Assembly (NCBI RefSeq): GCF_902712915.1
Contig: NZ_CACTIA010000005.1
Location: 558,001 to 622,000 of the forward strand
DNA: 64,000 nt
DNA from: Acidiphilium sp. C61
GTDB taxonomy: Bacteria > Pseudomonadota > Alphaproteobacteria > Acetobacterales > Acetobacteraceae
Direction of reading: 5' to 3'
The translations under genes and the position numbers were made by a program. Below, one piece after another: positions 37,731-46,834 of this stretch. The notes beneath the pieces are model-generated. The model ran no database searches. It was given only the letters and a program-made list of their open reading frames with translations, and was not told the origin of the DNA. Each line of letters begins with the position of its first letter. The first letter of the stretch is position 1.

Positions 37731-38057
37731 ATGGGTGCAGCCACGAAAGCCGTGTCTGACGCGGAATTTTCCAACTCGGTTCTCGACTCGAAGGAGCCGG
37801 TTCTTGTCGATTTCTGGGCAGAATGGTGCGGTCCCTGCAAGATCATCGGACCGTCGCTGGAAGAACTCGGCAGCGAATATGCCGGGCGGGTTACCGTCGC
37901 CAAGGTGAATATCGACGAGAACCCGATGACCCCGACCCAGTATGGGGTGCGTGGCATCCCGACCCTGATCCTGTTCAAGGATGGCAAGCCGGCGGCACAG
38001 CATGTCGGCGCCGCGCCGAAAAGCGTGCTGAAGGCCTGGCTCGACAAAAACATCTGA
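37731..38057 (+). CDS. trxA: Thioredoxin
   Basis: 108 residues, standard thioredoxin 1 length. Active site WCGPC (32-36) and the cis-proline segment GIPTLILF (about 73-80). AAGGAG 8 bases before the ATG. The addA-trxA order is conserved in many alphaproteobacteria. Followed by a strong hairpin. Confidence 0.97.
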   Translation: MGAATKAVSDAEFSNSVLDSKEPVLVDFWAEWCGPCKIIGPSLEELGSEYAGRVTVAKVNIDENPMTPTQYGVRGIPTLILFKDGKPAAQHVGAAPKSVLKAWLDKNI

Positions 38058-38067
38058 CCAGCCCTGC

Positions 38068-38095
38068 GGGTGGATGCGGCGTGCTGCATCCACCC
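38068..38095. terminator. Hairpin terminator-like structure after trxA
   Basis: Perfect 10-base stem GGGTGGATGC/GCATCCACCC with loop GGCGTGCT, 10 bases after the trxA stop and before a convergent gene. No T-run follows, so intrinsic termination would be non-classical. Confidence 0.7.
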
Positions 38096-38125
38096 GGAGC
38101 GCCCAGCCCAGCACCCGACGCATAA

Positions 38126-38136
38126 AGCATCATCCG
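38126..38136. repeat. Short fragment of the dispersed palindromic repeat
   Basis: AGCATCATCCG matches 11 bases of the module B edge and lies one base beyond the stop codon of the aldo/keto reductase gene, between convergent genes. Short enough that chance is possible. Confidence 0.4.
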
Positions 38137-38137
38137 C

Positions 38138-39190
38138 TCAGAGATGCGGCCCCAATAGCGCGAGATCCGCCGGGCCGAGCCGGTCCTTAGCGGTCTGTGC
38201 CTGGTGCCAGTAGGGGTAGTGCAGCTTGCGCTGGCTTACCGCATCCAGCATCGAGCGTTCTTCCTTGGTCAGCGTCAGGCTGGCCGCGCGCAGATTGTCC
38301 ACCAGTTGCTCCTCGTTGCGTGCGCCGATGACGAGCGAGGTGACCGCCGGCCGTCCGAGCAGCCAGGCGAGCGCGACCTGCGCCGCCGAAACGCCATGCG
38401 CGCCGGCCACCTCGACCAGCGCCTCCACAATGTCCCAGAGCCGGTTTTCGTCGTGGATCGGGGGTTCGCTCCACCCGGCAAGCTGGCGTGTGCCGGGCGG
38501 CGTGTCCTGGTTGCGACGATGCTTGCCGGACAGCAGTCCGCCGGCGAGCGGGCTCCAGACCAGCACGCCCAGCCCCTGATCGATCGCGAGCGGGATCAGT
38601 TCGTTCTCGGCCTCCCGCGCTTCGAGCGTGTAGTGGATCTGCTGGCTGACGAACCGTTCGCGATTCGTCCGATCGGCGATCGCCAGCGCCTTCATGACAT
38701 GCCAGGCGGAATAGTTCGAACAGCCGACATACCGTACCTTGCCGTGGCGGATCAGCATGTCGAGCGCCTGCGTCGTCTCTTCGAGCGGGGTCAGCCCGTC
38801 CCATTCGTGAACCTGATAGAGATCGATGAAATCGGTTCGCAGCCGGGTCAGGCTCGCCTCGCAGGCCGCGATGATGTGGTGGCGCGACAGGCCGCGATCA
38901 TTCGGCCCCTGCCCCATCGGAAACCGCACCTTCGTCGCGATCAGCAGACCCTGCGGCCGCTTGCCGCCCAGCGCCTCGCCGATGATCTCCTCGGCGCCCC
39001 CGGTAGAATAGATATCGGCCGTATCAACGAGATTGACACCGGCATCGACGCACATGTCGATCTGCCGCCGGGCCTCGGCGCGCCCGACATTGCCGACCTT
39101 CCCGAACACGCCGCGCCCGCCCATCGTCATGGTGCCAAGCGTCAGCGTCGAAACCTTCAGGCCGGATCGGCCGAGCTGGCGATAGTCCAT
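38138..39190 (-). CDS. Aldo/keto reductase
   Basis: 350 residues, NADPH-dependent oxidoreductase with a TIM barrel. The catalytic tetrad is visible: Asp56, Tyr61 (DTADIYS), Lys87 (ATKVRF) and His128 (YQVHEWD). Resembles the YakC/IolS group that begins MDYRQLGRSGLKVS. Start at that Met, with a GGGAG upstream. Substrate not predictable; no pathway genes adjacent. Confidence 0.92.
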   Translation of the reverse strand: MDYRQLGRSGLKVSTLTLGTMTMGGRGVFGKVGNVGRAEARRQIDMCVDAGVNLVDTADIYSTGGAEEIIGEALGGKRPQGLLIATKVRFPMGQGPNDRGLSRHHIIAACEASLTRLRTDFIDLYQVHEWDGLTPLEETTQALDMLIRHGKVRYVGCSNYSAWHVMKALAIADRTNRERFVSQQIHYTLEAREAENELIPLAIDQGLGVLVWSPLAGGLLSGKHRRNQDTPPGTRQLAGWSEPPIHDENRLWDIVEALVEVAGAHGVSAAQVALAWLLGRPAVTSLVIGARNEEQLVDNLRAASLTLTKEERSMLDAVSQRKLHYPYWHQAQTAKDRLGPADLALLGPHL

Positions 39191-39470
39191 CGGGAGGCTC
39201 CCTGCGTTGTTGCGGCAGATGTCGTGCGGCGCGGCCGCCGGAACAAGGGCGCGACCCGTCAGGCGCCGCCGCGCGCGGTGCGCTATCGTAACAACTGTCA
39301 TCGAGGCTTCACACTAAAGCGCCGCTCGCTGGTCTACACGCGATTTGACGGGAGGCGGTCCGCGATGCGGGCTCGCCCCGTTCTGTTTGTCGGGCAAAAC
39401 GATCCGGCCGAAGTCCTCCCGCTCCGTCACCGGCCCGGGAATGCTCCGGGCGGAGTCTCGGAGAGTCAGC

Positions 39471-40142
39471 ATGACCCTGGATTATATCATTCACCTCGCG
39501 AATTATTCCGACGGGGTACTTTACGTTCTCGCCGGTCTTTTCGTCATCGCCGTCGCGGTGATCATCGACCGGATGTGGTATCTCCGCCGCGCGATCCTTC
39601 GCGGCAGCTCGATCGTCCGCCGCATGGCCGCCATGGGCCGCGTCAACGAGGACGATCTGACGACGCTGCGCGACTATGCCGGCCGGATGCCGGAGGCGCT
39701 GCTGCTCGACACCGCCCTGAACCACATGCACGATACCAACCACGCCTCGATGAACAGCCGCATGGACGAGGCGATCATGCTGGTAGCCCCCCGGCTCGAC
39801 CGGCGGATGTGGGTGCTGGATACGATCGTGACGCTCGCGCCGCTGCTCGGCCTGTTCGGCACGATCATCGGCATGTTCCACGCCTTCTCGGTGCTCGCGA
39901 CACCCGGCCATGCGCCGGCCGAGGTGACCGGCGGCGTGGCCGATGCCCTGGTGGCCACCGCCTGCGGCATCTTCATCGCCATGATCGGCCTTGCCACCTT
40001 CAACATGCTGCAGAACCAGGTCCGCCTGATCATTCATCAGCTCGAGACGATCCGCACCATGGTGCTGAACCGCACCGATGGCGCGCCGGTCGTGCCCCAT
40101 GCCGGTAGCCGCCCGGCGATCCGCACCGCGGTGGCGGCCTGA
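39471..40142 (+). CDS. exbB: ExbB/TolQ/MotA-type proton channel protein
   Basis: 223 residues with three membrane helices (about 15-35, 120-142 and 160-182). The conserved MotA/TolQ/ExbB segment LDTIVTLAPLLGLFGTIIGM (about 114-133) is followed by GVADALVATACGIFIAMIGL. Works with ExbD to couple proton flow to an outer-membrane process. GGAGAG precedes the ATG; a longer upstream frame lacks family likeness. No tonB or receptor gene is next to it. Confidence 0.88.
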   Translation: MTLDYIIHLANYSDGVLYVLAGLFVIAVAVIIDRMWYLRRAILRGSSIVRRMAAMGRVNEDDLTTLRDYAGRMPEALLLDTALNHMHDTNHASMNSRMDEAIMLVAPRLDRRMWVLDTIVTLAPLLGLFGTIIGMFHAFSVLATPGHAPAEVTGGVADALVATACGIFIAMIGLATFNMLQNQVRLIIHQLETIRTMVLNRTDGAPVVPHAGSRPAIRTAVAA

Positions 40143-40146
40143 TTTC

Positions 40147-40608
40147 ATGAACATGCGCTATTTCGAGGCCCGGAAGGCGCGCGTCGAGATCATCCCGATG
40201 ATCGACGTGATGCTCTTCCTGCTGGTGTTCTTCATCATCGTCACGCTGCAGATGATCCCGGATGCGGGAATCCCGATGCAACTGCCGAACTCGACGCAGA
40301 CGACGCATCTCAAGCACCCGAAATTCACCGTGAACATCCTTGCCGATGGCAGTATTCAGGTGAAGAAACAGGTGCTGACGCCGGACCAGCTCACCGCCAT
40401 GTTCCAGGCCGATGGCGATCCGTCCAAGACCGAGGTGACGATCGCCGCGTCGAAGGCCGTCGCCTTCCAGCATTTCGTGACGGTGATGGACGCCGCGCGA
40501 AAGGCGGGTGTCACCGATATCGGCATCGCCGCGCAGCCGGTTGCCGGAGCTGCAGCTTCTCCGGCCGGCGGAACGCCTGCTGCTGCCGCGCCGGCCAGCG
40601 GCAACTGA
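40147..40608 (+). CDS. exbD: ExbD/TolR family biopolymer transport protein
   Basis: 153 residues with one N-terminal membrane helix (about 17-38) bearing the essential Asp of the family (IIPMIDVMLFLLVFF), then a periplasmic domain and an Ala/Pro-rich tail. Starts 4 bases after the ExbB gene; a second ATG two codons later is possible. Followed by a strong bidirectional hairpin. Confidence 0.9.
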   Translation: MNMRYFEARKARVEIIPMIDVMLFLLVFFIIVTLQMIPDAGIPMQLPNSTQTTHLKHPKFTVNILADGSIQVKKQVLTPDQLTAMFQADGDPSKTEVTIAASKAVAFQHFVTVMDAARKAGVTDIGIAAQPVAGAAASPAGGTPAAAAPASGN

Positions 40609-40615
40609 CCCGACT

Positions 40616-40647
40616 GGTTGGCCGGGCCCGAGGCGGCCCGGCCAACC
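40616..40647. terminator. Bidirectional hairpin between exbD and the FAD oxidase gene
   Basis: Perfect 13-base stem GGTTGGCCGGGCC/GGCCCGGCCAACC with loop CGAGGC, 7 bases after the exbD stop and one base beyond the convergent gene's stop. No T-run, but the stem is very GC-rich. Confidence 0.75.
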
Positions 40648-40648
40648 T

Positions 40649-42022
40649 TCAGTCGAGAAACATCTTTCCCGGATTGAGGATGCCGCGCGGATCGAGCGAC
40701 TGCTTGATCGCGCGCATCACGCCAAGCGCTGCCGCCCCGTGCTCGCGCGGCAGGAATTCCCGCTTGCCGAGCCCGACCCCGTGCTCGCCGCTCGCCGCCC
40801 CGCCAAACGACAGCGCCTGGGCGACGATTTCACGATCGAGCTCCCATGCTTTCGCCCGGCCTTCCTCACCTTCGGGATAGAGGATCAGCACGTGGAAATT
40901 ACCATCGCCGACATGGCCGACGATGCAGGCTTCGAGACCAGAGCGGGTCACCGCCTCGCGCGCCAGCGAAACCGCCTCGGCCAGACGCGAGATCGGCACG
41001 ATCGTGTCGGTCGCAAAGGCGCCCTTGCCGGGATAGGCGGCCCGCGCTGCCCAATAGGCATCGTGGCGGGCGCGCCAGAGCCGGTTGCGGGCCTCGGTTT
41101 CGGTCGCGAAGGCGAAGCCGCTGCCGCCATGGGCCCTGGCGATCTCCTCGGCCATCGCCCCCTGCTCGGCAACACCCTGCGCACTGCCGTGGAACTCGAA
41201 CATCAGCGTCGGGCCGGCGGTGAGATGATCGAGCTTCGAATAGGCGATCGAGGCTGCCATCTGCGCGGTATCGGCGAATTCGATGCGGGCGACGGGAATG
41301 CCCGTCTGCATGATCTCGATCACCGCGGCGACTGCGGCGTGCTCGTCGGCGAAACCGCAGACGGCGGCACCGATCGCCTCGGGAATGCCGTAGAGTTTCA
41401 GCTGCACCTCGGTGATGATGCCGAGCGTGCCCTCCGAACCGATCAACAGGCGGGTCAGGTCATAGCCGGTGGACGATTTGCGGACCCGCCCGCCGGTGTC
41501 GATCACGGTGCCGTCGGCCAGCACGGCGCGCAGCCCCAGCACATTGTCGCGGATCGTGCCGTAGCGCACCGTGGTCGTGCCGGACGCGCGCGTCGCACAC
41601 ATCCCGCCGATCGTCGCATCGGCACCGGGATCGACCGGGAAGAACAGCCCGTGATCGCGCAGATAGGTGTTCAGCTGCCGCCGCGTCACCCCGGCCTCTA
41701 CCCGGCCGTCGAGATCGGCGTCATTCACCTCGATCACCCGGTTCATCCGCGTCAGGTCGAGGCTGATACCGCCGCGCACCGGCGTCACATGGCCTTCGAG
41801 CGAGGTGCCCGCGCCGAACGGCGTGACCGGCACGCAAGCCGCGTGGCACAGCCGCAGCAGTTGCGAAACCTCCTCGGTCGACTCGGGAAACGCCACCGCA
41901 TCCGGCAGGCTGGTGGCAGCATTGGCCTCACCATGCGCATGGGTTTCACGGATATTGGCGTTCAGGCTGAGCCGCTCGCCGAAAATGGCGCGGGCAGCGT
42001 CGATCGTGCTCTGCGTGTCCAT
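40649..42022 (-). CDS. FAD-linked oxidase, D-lactate/glycolate dehydrogenase type
   Basis: 457 residues. Vanillyl-alcohol-oxidase/PCMH fold: FAD-binding segment PVTPFGAGTSLEGHV (about 65-79), PVDPGADATIGGM (about 128-140) and GSEGTLGIITE (about 194-204). C-terminal metal/substrate motifs HVGDGNFH near 373 and SGEHGVGLGK near 413. Closest in layout to D-lactate dehydrogenase (cytochrome) or GlcD. With MctP elsewhere in the window, D-lactate use is plausible. No GlcE/GlcF partners adjacent, which favours the single-subunit lactate enzyme. Confidence 0.88.
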   Translation of the reverse strand: MDTQSTIDAARAIFGERLSLNANIRETHAHGEANAATSLPDAVAFPESTEEVSQLLRLCHAACVPVTPFGAGTSLEGHVTPVRGGISLDLTRMNRVIEVNDADLDGRVEAGVTRRQLNTYLRDHGLFFPVDPGADATIGGMCATRASGTTTVRYGTIRDNVLGLRAVLADGTVIDTGGRVRKSSTGYDLTRLLIGSEGTLGIITEVQLKLYGIPEAIGAAVCGFADEHAAVAAVIEIMQTGIPVARIEFADTAQMAASIAYSKLDHLTAGPTLMFEFHGSAQGVAEQGAMAEEIARAHGGSGFAFATETEARNRLWRARHDAYWAARAAYPGKGAFATDTIVPISRLAEAVSLAREAVTRSGLEACIVGHVGDGNFHVLILYPEGEEGRAKAWELDREIVAQALSFGGAASGEHGVGLGKREFLPREHGAAALGVMRAIKQSLDPRGILNPGKMFLD

Positions 42023-42138
42023 GGCTTCAGGCTAACGTCATTTCCCGGCAAAGTCATGTGCCGGCCCACTAGCCGCCTGCGCCGACTTGCCCAACCGGCG
42101 CGGAGCGAATACCGCATGTCGCCATGCAGACGACAGTG

Positions 42139-42951
42139 ATGAAGCTTCTCTATCTGGGTGACGTTGTGGGCCGGTCCGGGCGCGAGGCCGTCATCGCCGC
42201 CCTGCCACGGCTGAAACAGGAACTCGGCGCCGATGTCGCGGTAGTCAACGGCGAGAACGCCTCCCACGGATTCGGCCTCGCGCCGGACATGGCGGACGCC
42301 CTGTTCGCCGCCGGGGCGGATGCCATCACCCTCGGCAACCACGCCTGGGACCGCAAGGAGATCATCCCCTATATCGCCCAGCAGAAGCGGGTGATCCGGC
42401 CGCTCAACTTTCCCCCGGGCACCCCGGGCGATGGCGTGGTCGACATCACCCTGCCGGATGGGCGGCGCGTGCTGATCGCGCAGGTGATGGGCCGGCTGTT
42501 CATGGACCCGATGGACTGCCCGTTCCGCGCGCTGGAAGGGGTTCTGTCGCGCGTGCGGCTCGGCGTTACCCATGCGGCGATCATGGTGGATTTCCACGGC
42601 GAGGCGACGAGCGAGAAAATGGCCTTCGCCCATCGGTTCGACGGTGCGGTCACCGCCGTGCTCGGTACCCATACGCATATCCCGACCGCCGATCACCATG
42701 TTCTGGCCGGGGGGACCGGCTTCATGGCGGATGTCGGCATGTGCGGCGATTATGACAGCGTGATCGGCATGACCAAGGAGGCGGCGATCGGCCGGTTCAT
42801 CCGCAAGATGCCCGGCGAGCGGCTGCACCCGACCGAGGGTGAGGCGACGGTGTGCGGCGCGCTGATCCGAATCGCCTCGGACGGGCGGGCGCTGGCGGTC
42901 GAGCCGGTGCGCCTCGGCGGCCGGCTCGCCCCCGCCATGCCCTCACGCTGA
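42139..42951 (+). CDS. YmdB-type metallophosphoesterase (TIGR00282)
   Basis: 270 residues from MKLLYLGDVVGRSGRE. Calcineurin-like fold with metal ligands in GDVVG, NGENA (about 39), GNHAWD (about 64-69), DFHGEATSEK (about 150) and GTHTHIPTAD (about 176). B. subtilis YmdB hydrolyses cyclic AMP and affects biofilm and motility decisions. An ATG at 42124 would add five residues; neither start has a clear ribosome binding site. Overlaps the cytochrome b561 gene by 9 bases. Confidence 0.88.
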   Translation: MKLLYLGDVVGRSGREAVIAALPRLKQELGADVAVVNGENASHGFGLAPDMADALFAAGADAITLGNHAWDRKEIIPYIAQQKRVIRPLNFPPGTPGDGVVDITLPDGRRVLIAQVMGRLFMDPMDCPFRALEGVLSRVRLGVTHAAIMVDFHGEATSEKMAFAHRFDGAVTAVLGTHTHIPTADHHVLAGGTGFMADVGMCGDYDSVIGMTKEAAIGRFIRKMPGERLHPTEGEATVCGALIRIASDGRALAVEPVRLGGRLAPAMPSR

Positions 42952-43482
42952 GCGGCGACCGGGCAACATCCGCCGGATGATATGCTCGCCGCGCATCTCA
43001 TGCCGCACGGCGCCGCCGACATGGGCGGCGAACAGAAGGATGATGGCGATCCCTCCCCAGAAATGGAGGAATTCGAAAACCTCCTGCACGCCGTGATTCT
43101 TGCCGACAACGACAGGTAGGGTGAACAACCCGAAGAACGGCACCGGGCGGCCATGCGCCTCGACGAACAGGATGCCGAAGATCGGCATCGCCAGCAGCAG
43201 CGCGTAGAACAGCATCTGGGTCGCATGCGCCGCGATCTGGAATGGGCGCCCGATCGTCTCCGGCAGCGGCGGCACGCCAGAGCGGCGCCGGATGATGAGG
43301 CGAACCACCATCAGCGCGAGAATGGCAAGGCCGAAGCTCATGTGGATGACCGCGAGCGGGCGGTGAACGGATTTCGAAATCAGGTCGTAATGCAGCAGCA
43401 GCCCGGCAATCACGAGTCCGATGACGGTTGCGGCGATCAGCCAGTGCAGGACCTGGATGGATGGGCGATAACGGGCGTCCAT
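42943..43482 (-). CDS. Cytochrome b561
   Basis: 179 residues with four membrane helices. Di-haem cytochrome b561 of the bacterial type: haem-ligand His in VLHWLIAAT (about 13), IHMSFGLAIL (about 47) and later HATQMLFY and AAHVGGAVRHE. Passes electrons between the quinone pool and periplasmic acceptors such as superoxide. Convergent overlap of 9 bases with the phosphoesterase gene. Confidence 0.9.
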   Translation of the reverse strand: MDARYRPSIQVLHWLIAATVIGLVIAGLLLHYDLISKSVHRPLAVIHMSFGLAILALMVVRLIIRRRSGVPPLPETIGRPFQIAAHATQMLFYALLLAMPIFGILFVEAHGRPVPFFGLFTLPVVVGKNHGVQEVFEFLHFWGGIAIILLFAAHVGGAVRHEMRGEHIIRRMLPGRRSA

Positions 43483-43536
43483 GGATTGACCTCGAATGAT
43501 GTTCGCATTGATTGACCACAGGAAAATGGCGCAGCA

Positions 43537-44535
43537 ATGGCAGGCTCGTTACGGCAATCATACAATTTCGTGAGCCCGGTCCTCGCGGTTCATGCCGACT
43601 GGAGCGTGAGCCCCGCGAAGCGCTGGATGAGCGTCGCCCGGCGCGAGGCTGGGCGCTGGCGCATCGAAGCGCCGGAAAAGGTGGGCGAAGCCGCAACCCT
43701 CGCCGCACGGCTGCTCGAACGCGCCGCCGGTGCTGCTGTTGCGTTTGGCGTCGACTTCCCGCTCGGCCTGCCCCGTGCCTATGCGCGTGCCGCCGGCATC
43801 GACGATTTCGCAGCGTGGCTTGGACGGCTCGATCCCGCTGCCCCCTTGTTTCACCCCTGCGCCAATCTTGCCGAAATCAGCCTTGGTCGACCGTTCTACC
43901 CGCTGAAGACCGTGGCCGGCGCCGGGCAGATGGCCCGTCTCGCGGCCGCGCTGGGGATGGACGGTGCGGCTTCGCTGCGCCGCGCGGTCGATTGTCGGAC
44001 CGCAAGGCGGCCGGCCGGCGCGCCGCTGTTCTGGACGATGGGGGCCAACCAATGCGGCAAGGCAGCCATTTCAGGCTGGCGGGATTGCCTGCTGCCAGCC
44101 CTCGCACAAGGGCTTACACTGCGCCTCTGGCCCTTTGCCGGTGCGTTTCACGACCTCCTCGCGCCCGATCGTATCGCCATTGCCGAGACCTATCCCGCCG
44201 AGGCCATGGTGCAGACCGGGCTCAGACTGACCGGGAGCAAGCGTCGGCAATCGGACCGGTCTCGCCTTGCCCCCGCGCTGCACGCGCATTTCACCGCCTG
44301 CCGTCACGATTCCGCGCCGGAGCTGATCGCCCGGATCGGGGATGGATTCGGCGCCGCACCTGAGGGCGAGGATGCATTCGACTCCCTGCTTGGCGTGCTG
44401 GGGCTGATCCGGGTGATCGATGGCGCGCCAGATGGCACGGAGGCAGGACTGCCGGGCGATTCGGCCATCATCCGTGCGGTCGAGGGCTGGGTTCTGGGAC
44501 AGGTCGATCCGCCGCTGCCTCCCGCTCCCGCATGA
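43537..44535 (+). CDS. DUF429-like protein, function unknown
   Basis: 332 residues, no confident enzyme family. The start VLAVHADWSVSPAKRWMSVA, a middle FGVDFPLGLPRAY and a late EDAFDSLLGVLGL place Asp residues as in the RNase H-like fold of DUF429 proteins. Three Cys occur mid-chain but no zinc motif. Divergent from cytochrome b561; its last 68 bases overlap the convergent PaiB-like gene. A predicted nuclease is a guess from fold only. Confidence 0.6.
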   Translation: MAGSLRQSYNFVSPVLAVHADWSVSPAKRWMSVARREAGRWRIEAPEKVGEAATLAARLLERAAGAAVAFGVDFPLGLPRAYARAAGIDDFAAWLGRLDPAAPLFHPCANLAEISLGRPFYPLKTVAGAGQMARLAAALGMDGAASLRRAVDCRTARRPAGAPLFWTMGANQCGKAAISGWRDCLLPALAQGLTLRLWPFAGAFHDLLAPDRIAIAETYPAEAMVQTGLRLTGSKRRQSDRSRLAPALHAHFTACRHDSAPELIARIGDGFGAAPEGEDAFDSLLGVLGLIRVIDGAPDGTEAGLPGDSAIIRAVEGWVLGQVDPPLPPAPA

Positions 44536-45139
44536 GCGCCGCCTCCTCGGTGCGGCCAGATTCGGCGAGCGCGGCAATCACGCCGGCGCGATCGGCCGGC
44601 GGCCGGTTCTGGCTGAGCTTGCGCTTCGCGATCATCGTGTCGATCCGCATCACGACCCCGACAATCCCCTTCAGCTGGCCGGCGATGAAATCATCCGGCG
44701 CATCGTCGACATGCCACGGGGCGGGCTGCGATGCCTCCTCGCGGTCGGTCAGCGTCGCCACGATCTCATGCAACCGCTGCGGATCCTCGACGATCTCCAC
44801 CGGCCCGCGCGCATGCACCGCCTCGTAATTCCAGGTCGGCACGACACGGCCAGTCTCCCGCTTGGTCGCATACCAGCCGGGCGAGACGTAGAAATCATGC
44901 GCCTGGAAAATCGCCATCGCCGGCGCGCCATCGCGTAGCGCCTGCCACTGGCGGTTGGCGCGGGCAAGATGCCCGACCAGCGTGCCGTGAGGGGCCGGAT
45001 CGGCGCGATGGAACAGCGGGAGATGCGTCGCCTCCAGCCCTGCCGCGGCGGCCGTCACCAGGATCGGCAGGCGACAGGCGCGGATGATGCCGGCAATGAC
45101 CGCCGGATCATCCTCGGCAAAGGCCGGCGGAGTATACAT
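44468..45139 (-). CDS. FMN-binding, PaiB-like negative regulator
   Basis: 223 residues. PaiB/FMN_bind_2 family, with a split-barrel flavin fold: MYTPPAFAEDDPAVIAGII at the start, HLPLF near 40, WYATKRETGRVVPTWNYEAV near 87-106 and the C-terminal KLSQNRPPADRAGVIAAL. B. subtilis PaiB represses sporulation and protease genes. No PaiA acetyltransferase gene is adjacent. Lies 9 bases before the aroK-aroB gene on the same strand, so it may be its cotranscribed downstream neighbour. Confidence 0.88.
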   Translation of the reverse strand: MYTPPAFAEDDPAVIAGIIRACRLPILVTAAAAGLEATHLPLFHRADPAPHGTLVGHLARANRQWQALRDGAPAMAIFQAHDFYVSPGWYATKRETGRVVPTWNYEAVHARGPVEIVEDPQRLHEIVATLTDREEASQPAPWHVDDAPDDFIAGQLKGIVGVVMRIDTMIAKRKLSQNRPPADRAGVIAALAESGRTEEAALMREREAAADRPVPEPSPRPHG

Positions 45140-45148
45140 CGCCGACGA

Positions 45149-46807
45149 TCAGCCCGCGCCGCAGGCGATCAGCGTCGCCCGAACGGCCTCCACCGGCACC
45201 TCGCGGCTGGTGAAGGCGCCGCCGATGCCGCGGGCCAGCACGAAGGCCAGCCTGCCATCGCGCATCTTCTTGTCGCGCTGCATGTGACCGAGCAGCGCCT
45301 CGGCGCTCCAGCCGCCGATCCGGTGCGGCAGGCCGACCGCTTGCAGATGTGCTGCGATGCGCGGCGCGATCGCCGCATCGCAATGACCGAGCCGGGCCGA
45401 GAGATCAAACGCGCAGACCAGGCCGATCGCCACCGCCTCGCCATGCAGCAGCGCCGCGCCATAGCCGGTTTCGGCCTCGAAGGCGTGGGCGAAGGTGTGG
45501 CCGAGATTGAGCAGCGCGCGGCCATCCTGCTTCGCCTGTTCGCGCGGATCTTCCATCACCACCCGCCCCTTGAAGGCGACGGCGCGGGCGACCGCTTCTT
45601 CCTGCAAGCCCTGGTCGCCGCCGAGCAGTGCCGCGCCATGGCTCTCGCACCAGTCGTACAGCGCGGGATCTGCGATCAACCCGGCCTTGACGATCTCGGC
45701 ATAGCCGGCGGCGGCCTCGCGGCGCGGCAGGGTGGCCAGAGTATCGCTGTCGATGATCACGAGGCGGGGCTGGTGAAACGCACCGACGAGGTTCTTGCCA
45801 TGGCGTGAATTCACCCCGGTCTTGCCGCCGACGCTGGAATCAACCTGCGCCAGCAGGGAGGTCGGAATCTGCGCAAAGGGCAATCCGCGGAGCACACTCG
45901 CCGCCGCAAACCCGGCCAGATCGCCCATCACCCCGCCACCGAGGGCGATGATCGCGGTCTGCCGCTCCGGCTTCAGTGCGAGAATATCCTCGACCAGCGT
46001 GGCGAAGCGGGCGAGGCTCTTCGATCCCTCGCCTGGCGGGACAACGATCCGCTCATGGATGAAACCCGCATCGTCGAGCGCGCGCGCGAGCCTCGGCAGG
46101 TGGGTCTGCGCCACATTCGCGTCGGTGACCACCACCGCACGCCGCGCCGGCAGCGCCGCGGCAAGGCGGGCGCCTGCACCATCGAGCAATCCGCGGCCGA
46201 TCACCACGTCATACCCGGCATCGGGCAGGTCGATCCGCACGATCTGCGCCGGCGCATGGCGGGCAAGGGCGGCGGCAACGGTCTCGGTGGTCATGTCCGG
46301 TGAGTCCTCGGTACTGTCGACGATAATATCCGCCCCGGCATAGACCGGCCCGCGGACAGCGGAAAGCCGTGCGAGGATCTCGCCAGGGTCGCCCTGGTTA
46401 AGCAATGGCCGGTGGGTCCGGCCGCGCACCCGGCCGAGCAGGACGCCGATGGTTGCGCGCAGCCAGACCGAAATCGCCCGTTCCCCGATCACGGCGCGGG
46501 TATCCGGATCCATGAAGGCGCCGCCGCCCGTCGCAAGCACGACGGGCGGGCCACCGAGCAGGCCGGCGATCACCTCCCTCTCGCGGGCGCGGAACGCCGC
46601 CTCGCCTTCGGACGCGAAGATCTCGGCAACCGTCTTGCGGGAAACCGCCTCGATTTCGGCATCGGAATCGTGGAATGGCAGCTGAAGCCGCGCGGCCAGC
46701 CGCCGACCCACCGCCGACTTGCCCGCGCCCATCAGCCCGATCAGCACGATGCTGCGCCCTGGATGAGCCGCGGGTGCGCCGGCGGCATGAAAACTCTTGT
46801 CGGACAT
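45149..46807 (-). CDS. aroK: Bifunctional shikimate kinase / 3-dehydroquinate synthase (AroK-AroB fusion)
   Basis: 552 residues with no stop between two enzymes of the shikimate pathway. Residues 1 to about 175 are shikimate kinase: P-loop GLMGAGKS (24-31), DSDAEIE (about 47) and GGGAFMD (about 95). From about 185 to the end is dehydroquinate synthase: GGGVMGDLAGFAA, SSVGGKTGVN, and zinc ligands in EIVKAG, HTFAHAFE and HGEAVAIG. The two genes are adjacent in many alphaproteobacteria; here they read as one chain. ATG at 46807 chosen over an upstream GTG. Divergent from xerD. Confidence 0.93.
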   Translation of the reverse strand: MSDKSFHAAGAPAAHPGRSIVLIGLMGAGKSAVGRRLAARLQLPFHDSDAEIEAVSRKTVAEIFASEGEAAFRAREREVIAGLLGGPPVVLATGGGAFMDPDTRAVIGERAISVWLRATIGVLLGRVRGRTHRPLLNQGDPGEILARLSAVRGPVYAGADIIVDSTEDSPDMTTETVAAALARHAPAQIVRIDLPDAGYDVVIGRGLLDGAGARLAAALPARRAVVVTDANVAQTHLPRLARALDDAGFIHERIVVPPGEGSKSLARFATLVEDILALKPERQTAIIALGGGVMGDLAGFAAASVLRGLPFAQIPTSLLAQVDSSVGGKTGVNSRHGKNLVGAFHQPRLVIIDSDTLATLPRREAAAGYAEIVKAGLIADPALYDWCESHGAALLGGDQGLQEEAVARAVAFKGRVVMEDPREQAKQDGRALLNLGHTFAHAFEAETGYGAALLHGEAVAIGLVCAFDLSARLGHCDAAIAPRIAAHLQAVGLPHRIGGWSAEALLGHMQRDKKMRDGRLAFVLARGIGGAFTSREVPVEAVRATLIACGAG

Positions 46808-46834
46808 CGTCGCGCGGATTACCACAAAATCTGC

